Source: Carnobacterium alterfunditum DSM 5972 (GTDB lineage: Bacteria; Bacillota; Bacilli; Lactobacillales; Carnobacteriaceae). From it: a DNA stretch of 64,000 nucleotides. The stretch spans positions 1,710,190 through 1,774,189 of the forward strand of contig NZ_JQLG01000004.1 in the NCBI RefSeq assembly GCF_000744115.1, written 5' to 3'. The notes beneath the pieces are model-generated. The model did not search any database. It saw nothing but the letters and a program-made list of their open reading frames with translations, and was not told where the DNA came from. Every line of letters starts with the position of its first letter. Position 1 is the first letter of the stretch. This document shows positions 55,385-64,000 of this stretch, one piece after another. A program made the position numbers and the translations under genes.

Positions 55385-56959
55385 GTGTCAGAATCAGTAA
55401 ATGTCATCGAGATGAAGGGCATTACGAAACAATTTGGTGTTTTCAAGGCTAATGATAATATTAATTTGCAGCTTAAAAAGGGAGAAATACATGCTCTCTT
55501 AGGAGAAAATGGTGCTGGTAAATCGACTTTAATGAATATTCTTTCAGGATTGTTAGAACCTACTTCAGGAGAAATTTTAGTGAATGGACAAGTAGTAAAC
55601 ATAAGTTCACCGAGTGTCGCAAATAAATTAGGTATTGGAATGGTTCACCAACATTTTATGTTGGTTAAAAAATTTACTGTGACTGAAAATATCATTTTAG
55701 GAATGGAACAAACAAAAAATGGTTTCTTGGATAGAGAATCGGCAAAAAAAGACATAAAAGAATTGTCTAAAAAATATGGTCTGTTGATCGATCCTAGTGC
55801 AAAAGTCGAGTCTATTTCGGTGGGGATGGAGCAAAGGGTAGAGATTTTAAAAACGCTCTATCGTGGGGCTGATATCTTGATCTTTGATGAACCAACAGCA
55901 GTGTTGACTCCTCAAGAAATTGATGAATTGATCAATATCATGAGAGCCCTAACAAAAGAAGGAAAATCCATCATCTTAATTACACATAAACTTGACGAAA
56001 TTAAAGCAGTTGCAGATCGTTGTACAGTTATCCGTCGTGGGAAAAGTATTGACACGGTAGATGTTTCCACCACATCTCCACAAGAGTTAGCAGACATGAT
56101 GGTAGGGCGATCTGTATCTTTTAAAACAAAAAAGAAAGCTTCGCAACCAAAAGAAACAGTGTTATCGATCGAAAACATTGTTGTAAAGGAAAATCGTGGT
56201 TTAGAGGCCGTTAAAGGACTAAGCTTAGAAGTTCGGGCTGGAGAAGTTGTTGGAATCGCTGGAATCGATGGAAACGGACAAAGTGAATTGATCCATGCGA
56301 TAACAGGTTTAACAAAGACTGAAAGTGGAAAAATCAAATTAAACGGGCAAGAGATCCAAAATAAATCACCACGTAAAATTACAGAGGTAGGATTAGGCCA
56401 TATCCCAGAAGACCGTCAAAAATATGGACTTGTTTTACCAATGTCATTAGAAGAAAATCTGGTATTACAAACCTACTATAAAAAACCTTTGAGCCAGTAT
56501 GGGATTCTAAATCAAAAAGAAATAAATAAATTTGCTTTGAAATTGATTGAAGAATTTGATGTACGTACGCAAAGCGAATCTGCTCCTGCTGGATCACTAT
56601 CAGGTGGGAATCAGCAAAAAGCTATTATTGCTAGAGAAATCAATCGTGATCCTTCTTTGTTGATCGCTGCTCAACCAACTCGCGGACTTGATGTAGGAGC
56701 AATTGAATACATACATTCACGTTTGATTGAACAACGGGACAATGGAAAAGCTGTATTGATGATGAGTTTTGAATTGGATGAAATTTTAAATGTTTCTGAT
56801 CGAATCGCTGTTATGTATGAAGGGAATATTGTTGCCATTGTAGATCCTAAAGAAACAACGCAACAAGAACTTGGTTTATTGATGGCAGGTACATCGCTTG
56901 AAAAAGCGCGCTCTTTGATCAAGCAAGAAAAGGGAAAGGAGGGTGTCAAAATTGACTAA
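55385..56959 (+). CDS. Nucleoside ABC transporter ATPase (two fused ABC domains, NupO-like)
   Basis: Drives nucleoside import; 524 residues with two tandem ABC domains. Domain 1: Walker A GENGAGKSTL (about residue 41) and Walker B LIFDEPTAVLTPQE; its signature SVGMEQRVEI is the atypical form. Domain 2: IAGIDGNGQSE in place of Walker A, signature LSGGNQQKAIIARE and AAQPTRGLDVGA in place of Walker B. The missing Walker Lys and degenerate Walker B in domain 2 are the normal pattern for this sugar/nucleoside (CUT2-like) ATPase type. GTG start with AAAGGAG. It overlaps the permease gene by eight bases. Confidence 0.9.
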   Translation: MSESVNVIEMKGITKQFGVFKANDNINLQLKKGEIHALLGENGAGKSTLMNILSGLLEPTSGEILVNGQVVNISSPSVANKLGIGMVHQHFMLVKKFTVTENIILGMEQTKNGFLDRESAKKDIKELSKKYGLLIDPSAKVESISVGMEQRVEILKTLYRGADILIFDEPTAVLTPQEIDELINIMRALTKEGKSIILITHKLDEIKAVADRCTVIRRGKSIDTVDVSTTSPQELADMMVGRSVSFKTKKKASQPKETVLSIENIVVKENRGLEAVKGLSLEVRAGEVVGIAGIDGNGQSELIHAITGLTKTESGKIKLNGQEIQNKSPRKITEVGLGHIPEDRQKYGLVLPMSLEENLVLQTYYKKPLSQYGILNQKEINKFALKLIEEFDVRTQSESAPAGSLSGGNQQKAIIAREINRDPSLLIAAQPTRGLDVGAIEYIHSRLIEQRDNGKAVLMMSFELDEILNVSDRIAVMYEGNIVAIVDPKETTQQELGLLMAGTSLEKARSLIKQEKGKEGVKID

Positions 56960-58019
56960 TAAAAGAGAAACATTAAATAATTTATTAGTGCCTTTACTAT
57001 CTGTCGTCATGGGATTTATTCTTGGTGCTATCATCATGGTCATTTTTGGGTATGACCCGATAAGTGGATATTCAGCGATGGTCAATGGCGCTTTTGGCTC
57101 AAACTTTTATATTGGTGAAACGTTGAGGCAAGCAACACCGCTTATTTTAACGGCATTAGGTTTTTCTGTAGCCTATACTGCTGGATTCTTTAATATTGGG
57201 GTCGCAGGTCAAGCCTTACTAGGATGGCTCTGTTCTGTCTGGGTGGCTAATATATTTGCGGATCTGCCAGGATTTATTTTACTTCCTTTAAGTATATTAG
57301 GAGGAGTGGTAGCTGGTGCACTTTGGGCAGGGATCGCTGGATTTTTAAGAGCATATTTTAATACTAGTGAAGTTATTGTTACGATCATGCTAAATTATAT
57401 AGCTCTTTATACAACAAATTATTTGATTCGAAATATTTTGACGGATTCAGCAGATGCAACGCCGCGTATTTCAGAAGGTGCTAGTTTGCGAGTTGGATGG
57501 ATAACCGAATTAACAAGTAATTCTACACTCCACGCTGGGATCTTTATTTCATTAGTTATGGCGGTTGTTGTTTGGTTCTTAATGAAAAAAACAACTACTG
57601 GATTTGAAATCAGAACAGTTGGATTAAATCCGAGTGCTTCTGAATATGCTGGTATGAGTTCTAAACGTAACATTATTATATCTATGCTTATCAGTGGTGG
57701 TTTAGCTGGTTTAGGTGGAGTAATGGAAGGACTGGGAAATTTCCAAAATATCTTTACACAAGGTGCAATGCCAACAATTGGATTTGATGGTATGGCTGTA
57801 GCTTTGTTAGGGCTAAGTAACCCTGTAGGAATCATCTTTTCAGCTATTTTGTTTGGCGCATTGAAAATTGGTGGAAACAGTATGCCAATGATCTCAGGAG
57901 TTCCAACTGAAGTTGTCGATATTGTTATTTCATCTATTATCTTCTTTGTAGGAGCTAATTACTTAATTCGCTACTTTATTGACAAACGAGCTAGAGTGAA
58001 TAAAGGAGGAGTGAAATAG
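56952..58019 (+). CDS. Nucleoside ABC transporter permease 1 (NupP-like)
   Basis: About 355 residues with about eight to ten membrane helices. Conserved BPD_transp_2 features: YTAGFFNIGVAGQALLGWL and TTGFEIRTVGLNPSASEYAGM (ATPase-contact loop). A GTG at 56943 overlaps the AAAGGAGG ribosome site, so the TTG at 56952 is the better start. It forms a heteromeric channel with the next gene's product. Confidence 0.88.
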   Translation: MTNKRETLNNLLVPLLSVVMGFILGAIIMVIFGYDPISGYSAMVNGAFGSNFYIGETLRQATPLILTALGFSVAYTAGFFNIGVAGQALLGWLCSVWVANIFADLPGFILLPLSILGGVVAGALWAGIAGFLRAYFNTSEVIVTIMLNYIALYTTNYLIRNILTDSADATPRISEGASLRVGWITELTSNSTLHAGIFISLVMAVVVWFLMKKTTTGFEIRTVGLNPSASEYAGMSSKRNIIISMLISGGLAGLGGVMEGLGNFQNIFTQGAMPTIGFDGMAVALLGLSNPVGIIFSAILFGALKIGGNSMPMISGVPTEVVDIVISSIIFFVGANYLIRYFIDKRARVNKGGVK

Positions 58020-58020
58020 G

Positions 58021-58980
58021 ATGGATATCATAAGCTTACTTCAATTAATAGTTGCCTCATCGCTTGTCTACTCAGCTCCTCTTGTCTTAACGGCCCTTGG
58101 TGGAACATTCTCTGAACGAAGTGGTATCGTTAACGTAGGATTAGAAGGAATAATGGTTATAGGAGCATTTAGTTCAATTGTGTTTAATTTAACATTTGCA
58201 GGAGTTTTTGGTGATTGGACTCCTTGGATCGCCGCTTTAGTTGGTGGACTGATCGGTGTGATTTTTTCATTGATCCATGCGGTAGCGACAGTTAATCTAA
58301 GAGCAGATCACATTATCTCTGGTACAGTAATTAATTTAATGGCTCCAGCCTTGGCCATTTTCTTTACACGGGTATTGTATAATGGTGCTGGACAAACAGA
58401 TCGAATTACAGAAAGCTTCGGTAAAGTAACGGTCCCCTTATTAAATCGTATCCCAATTATTGGCGATATTTTTTTCAAAGGAACTTCAGCACCTGCTTTT
58501 GCAGGAATATTAGTTGCCGTTATTTGTTGGGTAGTGCTCTTTAAGACCCGCTTCGGATTACGATTAAGATCTGTAGGAGAACATCCTCAAGCGGCAGATA
58601 CACTAGGAATAAACGTTTACTTAATGAAGTATGCCGGTGTTATGTTATCTGGTCTGCTAGGTGGTATGGGTGGAGCTATTCAAGCTCAGTCTATCTCGTT
58701 AAGTTTCTCAGCTTCAACGATTGCTGGGCAAGGATTTATTGCCATGGCTGCAATGATATTTGGTAAATGGAATCCTCTAGGCGCAATGGGAGCAGCCATA
58801 TTCTTTGGGTTTGCTCAAAGCCTAGGCGTGATTGGAAGCTATATTCCGATTATTCAAGACATTCCAAGTGTATGGTTGCAAATCGCACCATATGCTATCA
58901 CGATCATTGTATTGGTTGGAGTAATCGGTAAATCTGAAGGGCCAGCAGCGGGTGGCAAAACATATATTAAATCAAAATAA
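58021..58980 (+). CDS. Nucleoside ABC transporter permease 2 (NupQ-like)
   Basis: The second permease subunit, 319 residues, hydrophobic throughout. Family features: GTFSERSGIVNVGLEGIMVIGAF and GLRLRSVGEHPQAADTLGINVYLMKYAGVMLSGLLGGMGGA. The gap to the first permease is one base, with GGAGGAGTG before the ATG. The order lipoprotein-ATPase-permease-permease next to ftsK and ymfF is that of Listeria (inferred synteny). Confidence 0.88.
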   Translation: MDIISLLQLIVASSLVYSAPLVLTALGGTFSERSGIVNVGLEGIMVIGAFSSIVFNLTFAGVFGDWTPWIAALVGGLIGVIFSLIHAVATVNLRADHIISGTVINLMAPALAIFFTRVLYNGAGQTDRITESFGKVTVPLLNRIPIIGDIFFKGTSAPAFAGILVAVICWVVLFKTRFGLRLRSVGEHPQAADTLGINVYLMKYAGVMLSGLLGGMGGAIQAQSISLSFSASTIAGQGFIAMAAMIFGKWNPLGAMGAAIFFGFAQSLGVIGSYIPIIQDIPSVWLQIAPYAITIIVLVGVIGKSEGPAAGGKTYIKSK

Positions 58981-58988
58981 GCATCATT

Positions 58989-59030
58989 TTTGCAACAACA
59001 GACGGATATGTCTGTTGTTGCTTTCTTTTT
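58989..59030 (+). terminator. Terminator of the nucleoside transporter operon
   Basis: GCAACAACAGAC pairs with GTCTGTTGTTGC around GGATAT, followed by TTTCTTTTT. Confidence 0.92.
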
Positions 59031-59090
59031 AGCACTTTTTATTTTAAGATAGACAATGAACAGTTTTTAAGTAAGAGGAGGAATAAAAGT

Positions 59091-60353
59091 ATGTCTATTC
59101 AATTAAATGAAGGAGTTCATTTACACGTACTCCCCACTAAAAAGTATAAAACAATCCGTATCATGTTGAAATTTCGTGCCCCATTAAATAAAAAAACAAT
59201 CACAAAACGGGCTATGCTAGCAAATTTATTAGAAACAAACAGCCAAAAATACCATACACAAACTGCCTTAAGAAGTGCCCTTTCAAATATGTATGGAGCT
59301 AACTTTGGAACAGCTGTCAGCAAAAAAGGGAATACTCATATTTTCTCTATCAATTTAAATCTAGTCAATGAAAAATATCTTTCAAAAGGGGATAATGTCT
59401 TACAAGAAGGAATTGATTTCTTAAAAGAAGTTATCTTCCAACCAAATGCAGAAAATGGTCATTTTAATGAAAAAACCTTTAAGAGAGAAAAAGAAAATTT
59501 AGTCGATTATTATGATTCACTTCTTGATGACAAACAAACATACGCGAGCCTTTCTTTGCAAGAGTTCTTCTTTAAAGGTGTCGATCAACAAACACCAAGT
59601 GTCGGTTCAAAAGAAGACTTAAAAGAAATATCGGCTACATCATTGCATGATTATTATCAAGATGTACTAAATCAAGATAAAATCGATATCTATGTTCTAG
59701 GCGATGTTAATGAAAATGAAATTCAGTCTGCTTTTGAGCAATTTGCTTTTTCTCCTCGTGAATCAATAAAAACAAGCAGTTTTTATGATGAACCGGCAGC
59801 TAGTGAAGTAGAAAATAAGACGGAGCAACAAGAAATTACCCAAGCCAAATTCAATCTAGGTTATACAACGAATGTTTTTTACCACGATCCGACGTATTAT
59901 GCAGCACAAGTATTCAATGGTCTATTTGGTGGTTTTCCGCATTCAAAATTATTTATGAACGTACGCGAAAAAGAAAGTCTAGCTTACTATGCTGCTAGCT
60001 CCATGGATACATTTAGAGGGATGATGACTGTTCAAACAGGGATCGATGTTCAAAAAGTAGATCAGGTCAGAGAAATTATTGCATTGCAGTTGGAAGAAAT
60101 GCAAGCCGGAAACTTTACAGATGAATCGATTTCTCAAACAAAAGAAATGTTAAAGAACCAACTATTCCAATCAGAAGATAACCCTGGATCCGTTATTGAA
60201 CGTATCTATGCACTAGAGTTAGCTAAAGGAAAGATTCTTTCAATTGATGAATGGGTAGCGAGAATTGAGAAAGTTACTAAAGAAGATATAATTGAAGTAG
60301 CTAACAAAGTAAAGCTAAAAGCAACATTCTTTTTAACAGCGGAGGCGAAATAA
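59091..60353 (+). CDS. M16-family peptidase-like protein, inactive-type partner (YmfF)
   Basis: Has 420 residues in the M16 (insulinase/mitochondrial processing peptidase) fold. At the position where active members have HxxEH this protein reads LLETNSQKYHTQ, so the zinc-binding site is absent. The late repeats (FNGLFGGFPHSKLFMNVREKESLAYYAASS) match the non-catalytic subunit type. It most likely pairs with the following active M16 protein. AGGAGGAATAAAAGT precedes the ATG. The stop overlaps the next start (TAATG). Confidence 0.85.
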   Translation: MSIQLNEGVHLHVLPTKKYKTIRIMLKFRAPLNKKTITKRAMLANLLETNSQKYHTQTALRSALSNMYGANFGTAVSKKGNTHIFSINLNLVNEKYLSKGDNVLQEGIDFLKEVIFQPNAENGHFNEKTFKREKENLVDYYDSLLDDKQTYASLSLQEFFFKGVDQQTPSVGSKEDLKEISATSLHDYYQDVLNQDKIDIYVLGDVNENEIQSAFEQFAFSPRESIKTSSFYDEPAASEVENKTEQQEITQAKFNLGYTTNVFYHDPTYYAAQVFNGLFGGFPHSKLFMNVREKESLAYYAASSMDTFRGMMTVQTGIDVQKVDQVREIIALQLEEMQAGNFTDESISQTKEMLKNQLFQSEDNPGSVIERIYALELAKGKILSIDEWVARIEKVTKEDIIEVANKVKLKATFFLTAEAK

Positions 60354-61654
60354 TGGAGAAAAAAAATTACGAACAATTACAAGAAACAATTTATACAGAA
60401 ACACTAGACAATGGCTTACAAGTAACTTTATTGCCTAAAAATGATTTTCATAAAACCTATGGCTTATTTTCAACAAATTTTGGTTCGATCGATAATCAAT
60501 TTGTCCCTCGTGGAAAAATTGAAATGATCACTGTCCCAGATGGTATTGCTCATTTTTTAGAACATAAACTATTTGAAAAAGAAGACGGAGATGTATTCAA
60601 TACATTTGGTCGGTTGGGTGCCTCAGCTAATGCTTTTACAAGTTTTACTAGAACAGCGTATCTTTTTTCTAGCACTGATCATGTTTCAGAAAGTTTAAAG
60701 ACATTATTAGATTTTGTTCAAGATCCCTATTTTACAGAAGCGACCGTTAATAAAGAAAAAGGTATCATTACTCAAGAAATTCAAATGTACGAAGATGAAC
60801 CAGATTGGCGTTTATATTTTGGTATTTTAGGTAATATGTACCCGAAGCATCCATTACACATCGACATTGCTGGAACAGTGGATAGTATTATGAATATCAC
60901 ACCTGAATTGCTGCACGAGAATCATGCAACTTTTTATCATCCTAGCAATATGAATTTATTTGTAGTGGGAAAATTAGACCCTGAAGAAATGATACAGTTG
61001 ATTCGAGAAAATCAGGCAAAGAAAAACTATCTCCCAGTCGAAACAATTGAGCGTATCTTTCCTGAAGAAACCATACATGATATTAAGGCATATGACTTTA
61101 TTAAAATGCCTGTTAATCGACCAAAAAGCATTGTTGGAATAAAAGGAATAGATATAATACCAAATGGTATAAAAGCATTGAAATATAAAACGACCATGGA
61201 TTTACTATTGACTTTATTGTTTGGTCCTACATCAGCAAATTATTTAGATCTATACGATAAGGGTATAATAGATGATAGTTTCTCTTATGAGTTTAATTTG
61301 GATCGTACATTCCATTTCGTTGATATTAGTGGAGATACGAAAGATTCTGCCATTTTCAGTGATGAAATTAAAAAGTTGTTACTTGATACTAAAAATAGTT
61401 CAGAATTAACTGAAGAAAATTTAGTGATAGTAAAAAAACGAATGATTGGCCAAGAACTTCAGTCTTTAAATTCGTTAGAATATATTGCTAATCAATTTAG
61501 TCAACCCTCTTATGGAGAAGCAACTTTATTTGATATTGTTCCCATTATCGAAAGCATCACACTGACAGATATTAAAAAAGCTGCCGAAAATTTTATGATT
61601 GAAGAGCATATGACTACTTTTCATATTTTACCAAAAGAGGCGAATGAAGCGTGA
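60353..61654 (+). CDS. M16-family zinc peptidase (YmfH)
   Basis: The 433 residues contain the inverted zinc motif HFLEH at 67-71 (PDGIAHFLEHKLFEKEDGD) and the later Glu ligand in TQEIQMYEDEP. It is the probable catalytic partner of the preceding inactive-type protein. Such pairs are found in Firmicutes next to pgsA; the substrate is unknown. It overlaps the next gene by four bases (GTGA), and all the ymf genes appear translationally linked. Confidence 0.88.
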   Translation: MEKKNYEQLQETIYTETLDNGLQVTLLPKNDFHKTYGLFSTNFGSIDNQFVPRGKIEMITVPDGIAHFLEHKLFEKEDGDVFNTFGRLGASANAFTSFTRTAYLFSSTDHVSESLKTLLDFVQDPYFTEATVNKEKGIITQEIQMYEDEPDWRLYFGILGNMYPKHPLHIDIAGTVDSIMNITPELLHENHATFYHPSNMNLFVVGKLDPEEMIQLIRENQAKKNYLPVETIERIFPEETIHDIKAYDFIKMPVNRPKSIVGIKGIDIIPNGIKALKYKTTMDLLLTLLFGPTSANYLDLYDKGIIDDSFSYEFNLDRTFHFVDISGDTKDSAIFSDEIKKLLLDTKNSSELTEENLVIVKKRMIGQELQSLNSLEYIANQFSQPSYGEATLFDIVPIIESITLTDIKKAAENFMIEEHMTTFHILPKEANEA

Positions 61655-62376
61655 AATTTGCCTTGATCATGGGAGCAAGCGGTGATATTGGAAAAGGGAT
61701 CGCTCAGGAATTAGCAGAAAAAGGTTGGTCCCTGTATTTGCATTATCATTCGAATACAGAAAGTGTTACAGCTCAGCTGTGGGATTACCAAGAGCGCTAC
61801 CGTACACAAGATTTTTATGCAGTATCTTTAGATATGACTAAGGAAGAAGACATTCCTTTTTTTCTTAAGTCAGTCTACCAGGTAGATGTCGTTATTTTTG
61901 CTAGCGGCTTCACGACTTATCAATTATTGACAGAAGAGTCTTCTATGGATATGGAGCGCATGTGGGCAGTACATGTTAAAACACCCATCATTTTAATTCA
62001 ACAGTTGCAAGATAAACTAGCCCGTTCGAGGCATGGAAGAATTATTTTTATCAGTTCTATTTATGGCGAAACAGGAAGTGCAATGGAAGTCCTTTATAGT
62101 ACAACAAAAGGTGCTCAACTAGCCTTTGTTAGAGCTTATAGCAAAGAAGTAGCCAGCTTAGGGATAACAGTAAATGCTATTTCTCCAGGGGCTATTGATA
62201 CTAAAATGAATCAAGAATTCACTTCAGCAGAAGTGAGGGAATTGGAAAGTGAGATACCATTAGGACGATTAGGAAGTATATCTGAAATCAGCTTTTGGGT
62301 TCTTCAACTAGTCGATAAAAGAAGTGCCTACATGACAGGTCAATCGATGGTCATCAGCGGTGGTTGGTTAAAATAG
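61651..62376 (+). CDS. Short-chain dehydrogenase/reductase (YmfI-like)
   Basis: A 241-residue classical SDR with N-terminal FALIMGASGDIGKGIAQEL (NAD(P)-binding TGxxxGxG type), IFISSIYGETGSAMEVLYSTTKGAQLAFVRAYSKE with the catalytic Ser, Tyr and Lys (YSTTK), and SPGAIDTKMN. Resembles FabG (3-oxoacyl-ACP reductase), but the substrate is not determined and location does not support a fatty-acid synthase role. GTG start overlapping the previous stop. Confidence 0.86.
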   Translation: MKFALIMGASGDIGKGIAQELAEKGWSLYLHYHSNTESVTAQLWDYQERYRTQDFYAVSLDMTKEEDIPFFLKSVYQVDVVIFASGFTTYQLLTEESSMDMERMWAVHVKTPIILIQQLQDKLARSRHGRIIFISSIYGETGSAMEVLYSTTKGAQLAFVRAYSKEVASLGITVNAISPGAIDTKMNQEFTSAEVRELESEIPLGRLGSISEISFWVLQLVDKRSAYMTGQSMVISGGWLK

Positions 62377-62385
62377 AAAAATTAA

Positions 62386-62414
62386 TGTTTCTAAAGTATT
62401 AGGTATGTTATAAT
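62386..62414 (+). promoter_or_regulatory. Extended -10 promoter before the RodZ-like gene
   Basis: TG-T-TATAAT at 62406-62414, with a weak -35 region (62386-62391), 53 bases before the gene. Confidence 0.5.
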
Positions 62415-62466
62415 GCAAATGATATGAGATTTTCTCTTTAAGCAAGAGAATAGGTAGGTGAGACAG

Positions 62467-63324
62467 TTGAATGAAATTGGTGAAAAATTAAAACAAGCAA
62501 GAAAAGTAAAAGGATATACATTAGATGATTTGCAACAAATAACAAAGATTCAAAAACGTTACCTAATAGCAATCGAAGAAGGCAACTACGATGTCATGCC
62601 GGGGAAATTTTATGCTCGTGCATTTATTAAACAATATGCAGATACTGTTGGCTTAAATGGGGACCAATTACTAGAAGAATATACAGATGCAGTGCCACAT
62701 GCCCATGATGAAGAATTTGTCGAAAAAGTTTACACGGGTCAAACACGTTCTGGAAAGAATATTGAGAATGAATTCTTGACAAAAGTTCAAAATAATCTGC
62801 CTACAATTTTGATTGGTATCCTAGCAGTAGCAATTGTGGCAGCTATTTATTTTGCTGTGATCCAAACAAGCAATCAAGGTGAGGAAGCCATGATCACAAA
62901 AGATTCTGAAGCAATAACTGTCTCTAGTGCTGAATCTATCTCGGAAAGCGAATCAGAGCCAACAACGGAATCAGCAGAGTCCGATGAAAGTGAAGAGGAC
63001 GCTCAAGGAATAGAAATTTTATCTTCTACTGGATCGACTACAACTTATTCTGTTACCGGAACTTCTGAAGGCAGCATTTTGACATTAACAGCAACAGGTG
63101 GGGATTCGTGGATCAGTGTTGAAGGAGACGGGGCAATGATTGACGCTCAGTTAATAACAGATGGTTCTAATTTAGAATCAAAAATTCCAGATGACACGTC
63201 ATCTTTAGTTATTGTAATTGGAAATACGCCTGCAACGAAGGTCAATCTTAATGGGGAAGATGTTCCATACGCTCCAGAATCAGAAAATTCTGTTCGACAA
63301 GAAATTGAATTTCAATTTGAATAA
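62467..63324 (+). CDS. RodZ-like helix-turn-helix membrane protein (YmfM)
   Basis: About 285 residues. N-terminal helix-turn-helix_25 domain (LNEIGEKLKQARKVKGYTLDDLQQITKIQKRYLIAIEEGNYDVMPGKFYARAFIKQYADTVGL), one membrane helix (about 113-134), a Ser/Glu-rich extracellular linker (about 140-185) and a C-terminal DUF4115-like beta domain. RodZ proteins help maintain rod/ovoid cell shape by linking to MreB or the divisome. TTG at 62467 is preferred because AGGTG is 6 bases upstream; GTG 62458 is possible. Next to pgsA as in Bacillus. Confidence 0.82.
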   Translation: MNEIGEKLKQARKVKGYTLDDLQQITKIQKRYLIAIEEGNYDVMPGKFYARAFIKQYADTVGLNGDQLLEEYTDAVPHAHDEEFVEKVYTGQTRSGKNIENEFLTKVQNNLPTILIGILAVAIVAAIYFAVIQTSNQGEEAMITKDSEAITVSSAESISESESEPTTESAESDESEEDAQGIEILSSTGSTTTYSVTGTSEGSILTLTATGGDSWISVEGDGAMIDAQLITDGSNLESKIPDDTSSLVIVIGNTPATKVNLNGEDVPYAPESENSVRQEIEFQFE

Positions 63325-63414
63325 AATACTTTAATGTTTGACTGATAAAAGTTTTTGATAGGAACATCCTTACAAATATTTAACATATATCAATAAAGAG
63401 AGGAAGCAAAAAAG

Positions 63415-63996
63415 TTGAACTTGCCGAATAAACTTACTGTATTGAGAATTTTTATGATTCCGATATTTGTTATCATCGTATTAGCACCATTTGATTGGGG
63501 CGTTATTCATCTATTAGGTTCCACAATTGAAGTTACTCAATTGATAGGAGCTGTGCTATTTGCTTTAGCAAGTTTCACAGATTGGCTAGATGGGAAAATT
63601 GCACGCAAGCAAGGACTAGTAACAAATTTTGGTAAATTTGCTGATCCTTTAGCTGATAAAATGTTAGTTATGACTGCTTTAATTATTTTAGTTGGACAAA
63701 ATCTAGCTCCTTCTTGGGTCGTCTCTATTATTGTTTGTAGAGAATTAGCAGTCACTGGATTAAGATTATTATTAGTGGAGCAAGGTGGAACAGTTTTGGC
63801 TGCTGCATGGCCGGGGAAAATTAAAACCGCTACGCAAATGATAGCTATTATTTTATTATTTGTTGATAATCTGCCATTTGAAGGAATCGGTTTACCACTT
63901 GCTTCAATCATGTTATATATTTGCTTGTTCTTTACTATTTATTCTGGTGTAGACTATTTTGTGAAAAACAGTGCAGTATTTAAAGGTCCAAAATAA
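63415..63996 (+). CDS. pgsA: CDP-diacylglycerol-glycerol-3-phosphate 3-phosphatidyltransferase
   Basis: Makes phosphatidylglycerol phosphate, the committed step to phosphatidylglycerol. The 193-residue membrane protein has the CDP-alcohol phosphotransferase motif DG-x2-AR-x8-G-x3-D-x3-D, seen as DGKIARKQGLVTNFGKFADPLADK, and about six membrane helices. TTG start at 63415 after GAGGAAG. In related genomes cinA and recA follow, beyond the end of this window. Confidence 0.95.
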   Translation: MNLPNKLTVLRIFMIPIFVIIVLAPFDWGVIHLLGSTIEVTQLIGAVLFALASFTDWLDGKIARKQGLVTNFGKFADPLADKMLVMTALIILVGQNLAPSWVVSIIVCRELAVTGLRLLLVEQGGTVLAAAWPGKIKTATQMIAIILLFVDNLPFEGIGLPLASIMLYICLFFTIYSGVDYFVKNSAVFKGPK

Positions 63997-64000
63997 TAAA

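Noticed and set aside
1-64000. CRISPR arrays, rRNA, tRNA, prophage or toxin-antitoxin modules
   Set aside because: None could be recognised by reading; short tRNA genes could still be missed without a covariance search.

Overview
The window is a low-GC Gram-positive chromosome segment. It is most likely from the Lactobacillales, and the family Carnobacteriaceae is my best guess. This rests on gene order and protein similarity as I recall them, not on a search. The pointers are AT-rich DNA with strong AGGAGG-type ribosome sites and many TTG/GTG starts, a divergent pepQ-ccpA pair, a complete comG operon, an ispA-tlyA-argR-recN cluster without dxs between ispA and tlyA, and an ftsK / nucleoside ABC transporter / ymfFHIM / pgsA order like that of Listeria and enterococci. 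No rRNA, tRNA, CRISPR or prophage was seen.

Layout. 1-5.2 kb: end of a phosphodiesterase gene, a c-di-AMP-binding CBS protein, two acetyl-branch lysine/DAP genes (dapH, N-acetyl-DAP deacetylase), then on the minus strand an mscS channel and a UgtP-like glycolipid synthase. 5.4-7.1 kb: an intact ISLre2-family element with a 9-bp target duplication. 7.1-13.6 kb: ytxG/ytxH-like envelope stress genes, pepQ, ccpA and a class A penicillin-binding protein. 13.8-16.9 kb: a structured leader RNA with its own promoter, a small aromatic-rich leader ORF and a terminator, followed by a three-gene TrpXYZ-type ABC transporter. 16.9-24.8 kb: tRNA hydroxylase (TrhO), tag, a SagA/P60-like cell-wall hydrolase, a diacylglycerol kinase-like gene, pepF, a VanZ-like gene and yebC. 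25-29 kb: comGA-comGG, the DNA-uptake pseudopilus. 29.1-41.5 kb: pepP-efp-yqhY-nusB // folD-xseA-xseB-ispA-tlyA // argR-recN, a conserved cluster split at // by an ISL3-family and an IS30-family element. 41.5-51.4 kb: msrA, a small DUF4044-like protein, corA, gnd, a CovRS/ArlRS-like two-component system, yidC, acyP and topB. 51.5-64 kb: ftsK, the BMP lipoprotein with a nucleoside ABC transporter, the ymfF/ymfH peptidase pair, ymfI, ymfM and pgsA.

Most genes are housekeeping. The most interesting non-coding region is the leader RNA at about 13.85-14.15 kb. It has a consensus promoter, a 23-codon ORF with a Tyr/Phe cluster, several mutually exclusive helices and a strong intrinsic terminator, and no T-box motif. 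It reads as a ribosome-mediated attenuator controlling an amino-acid transporter. Two other RNA structures stand out: a hairpin that buries the ribosome site of the ISLre2 transposase, and a double hairpin in the corA leader. All three insertion sequences lie between genes, two of them breaking up a conserved housekeeping cluster.
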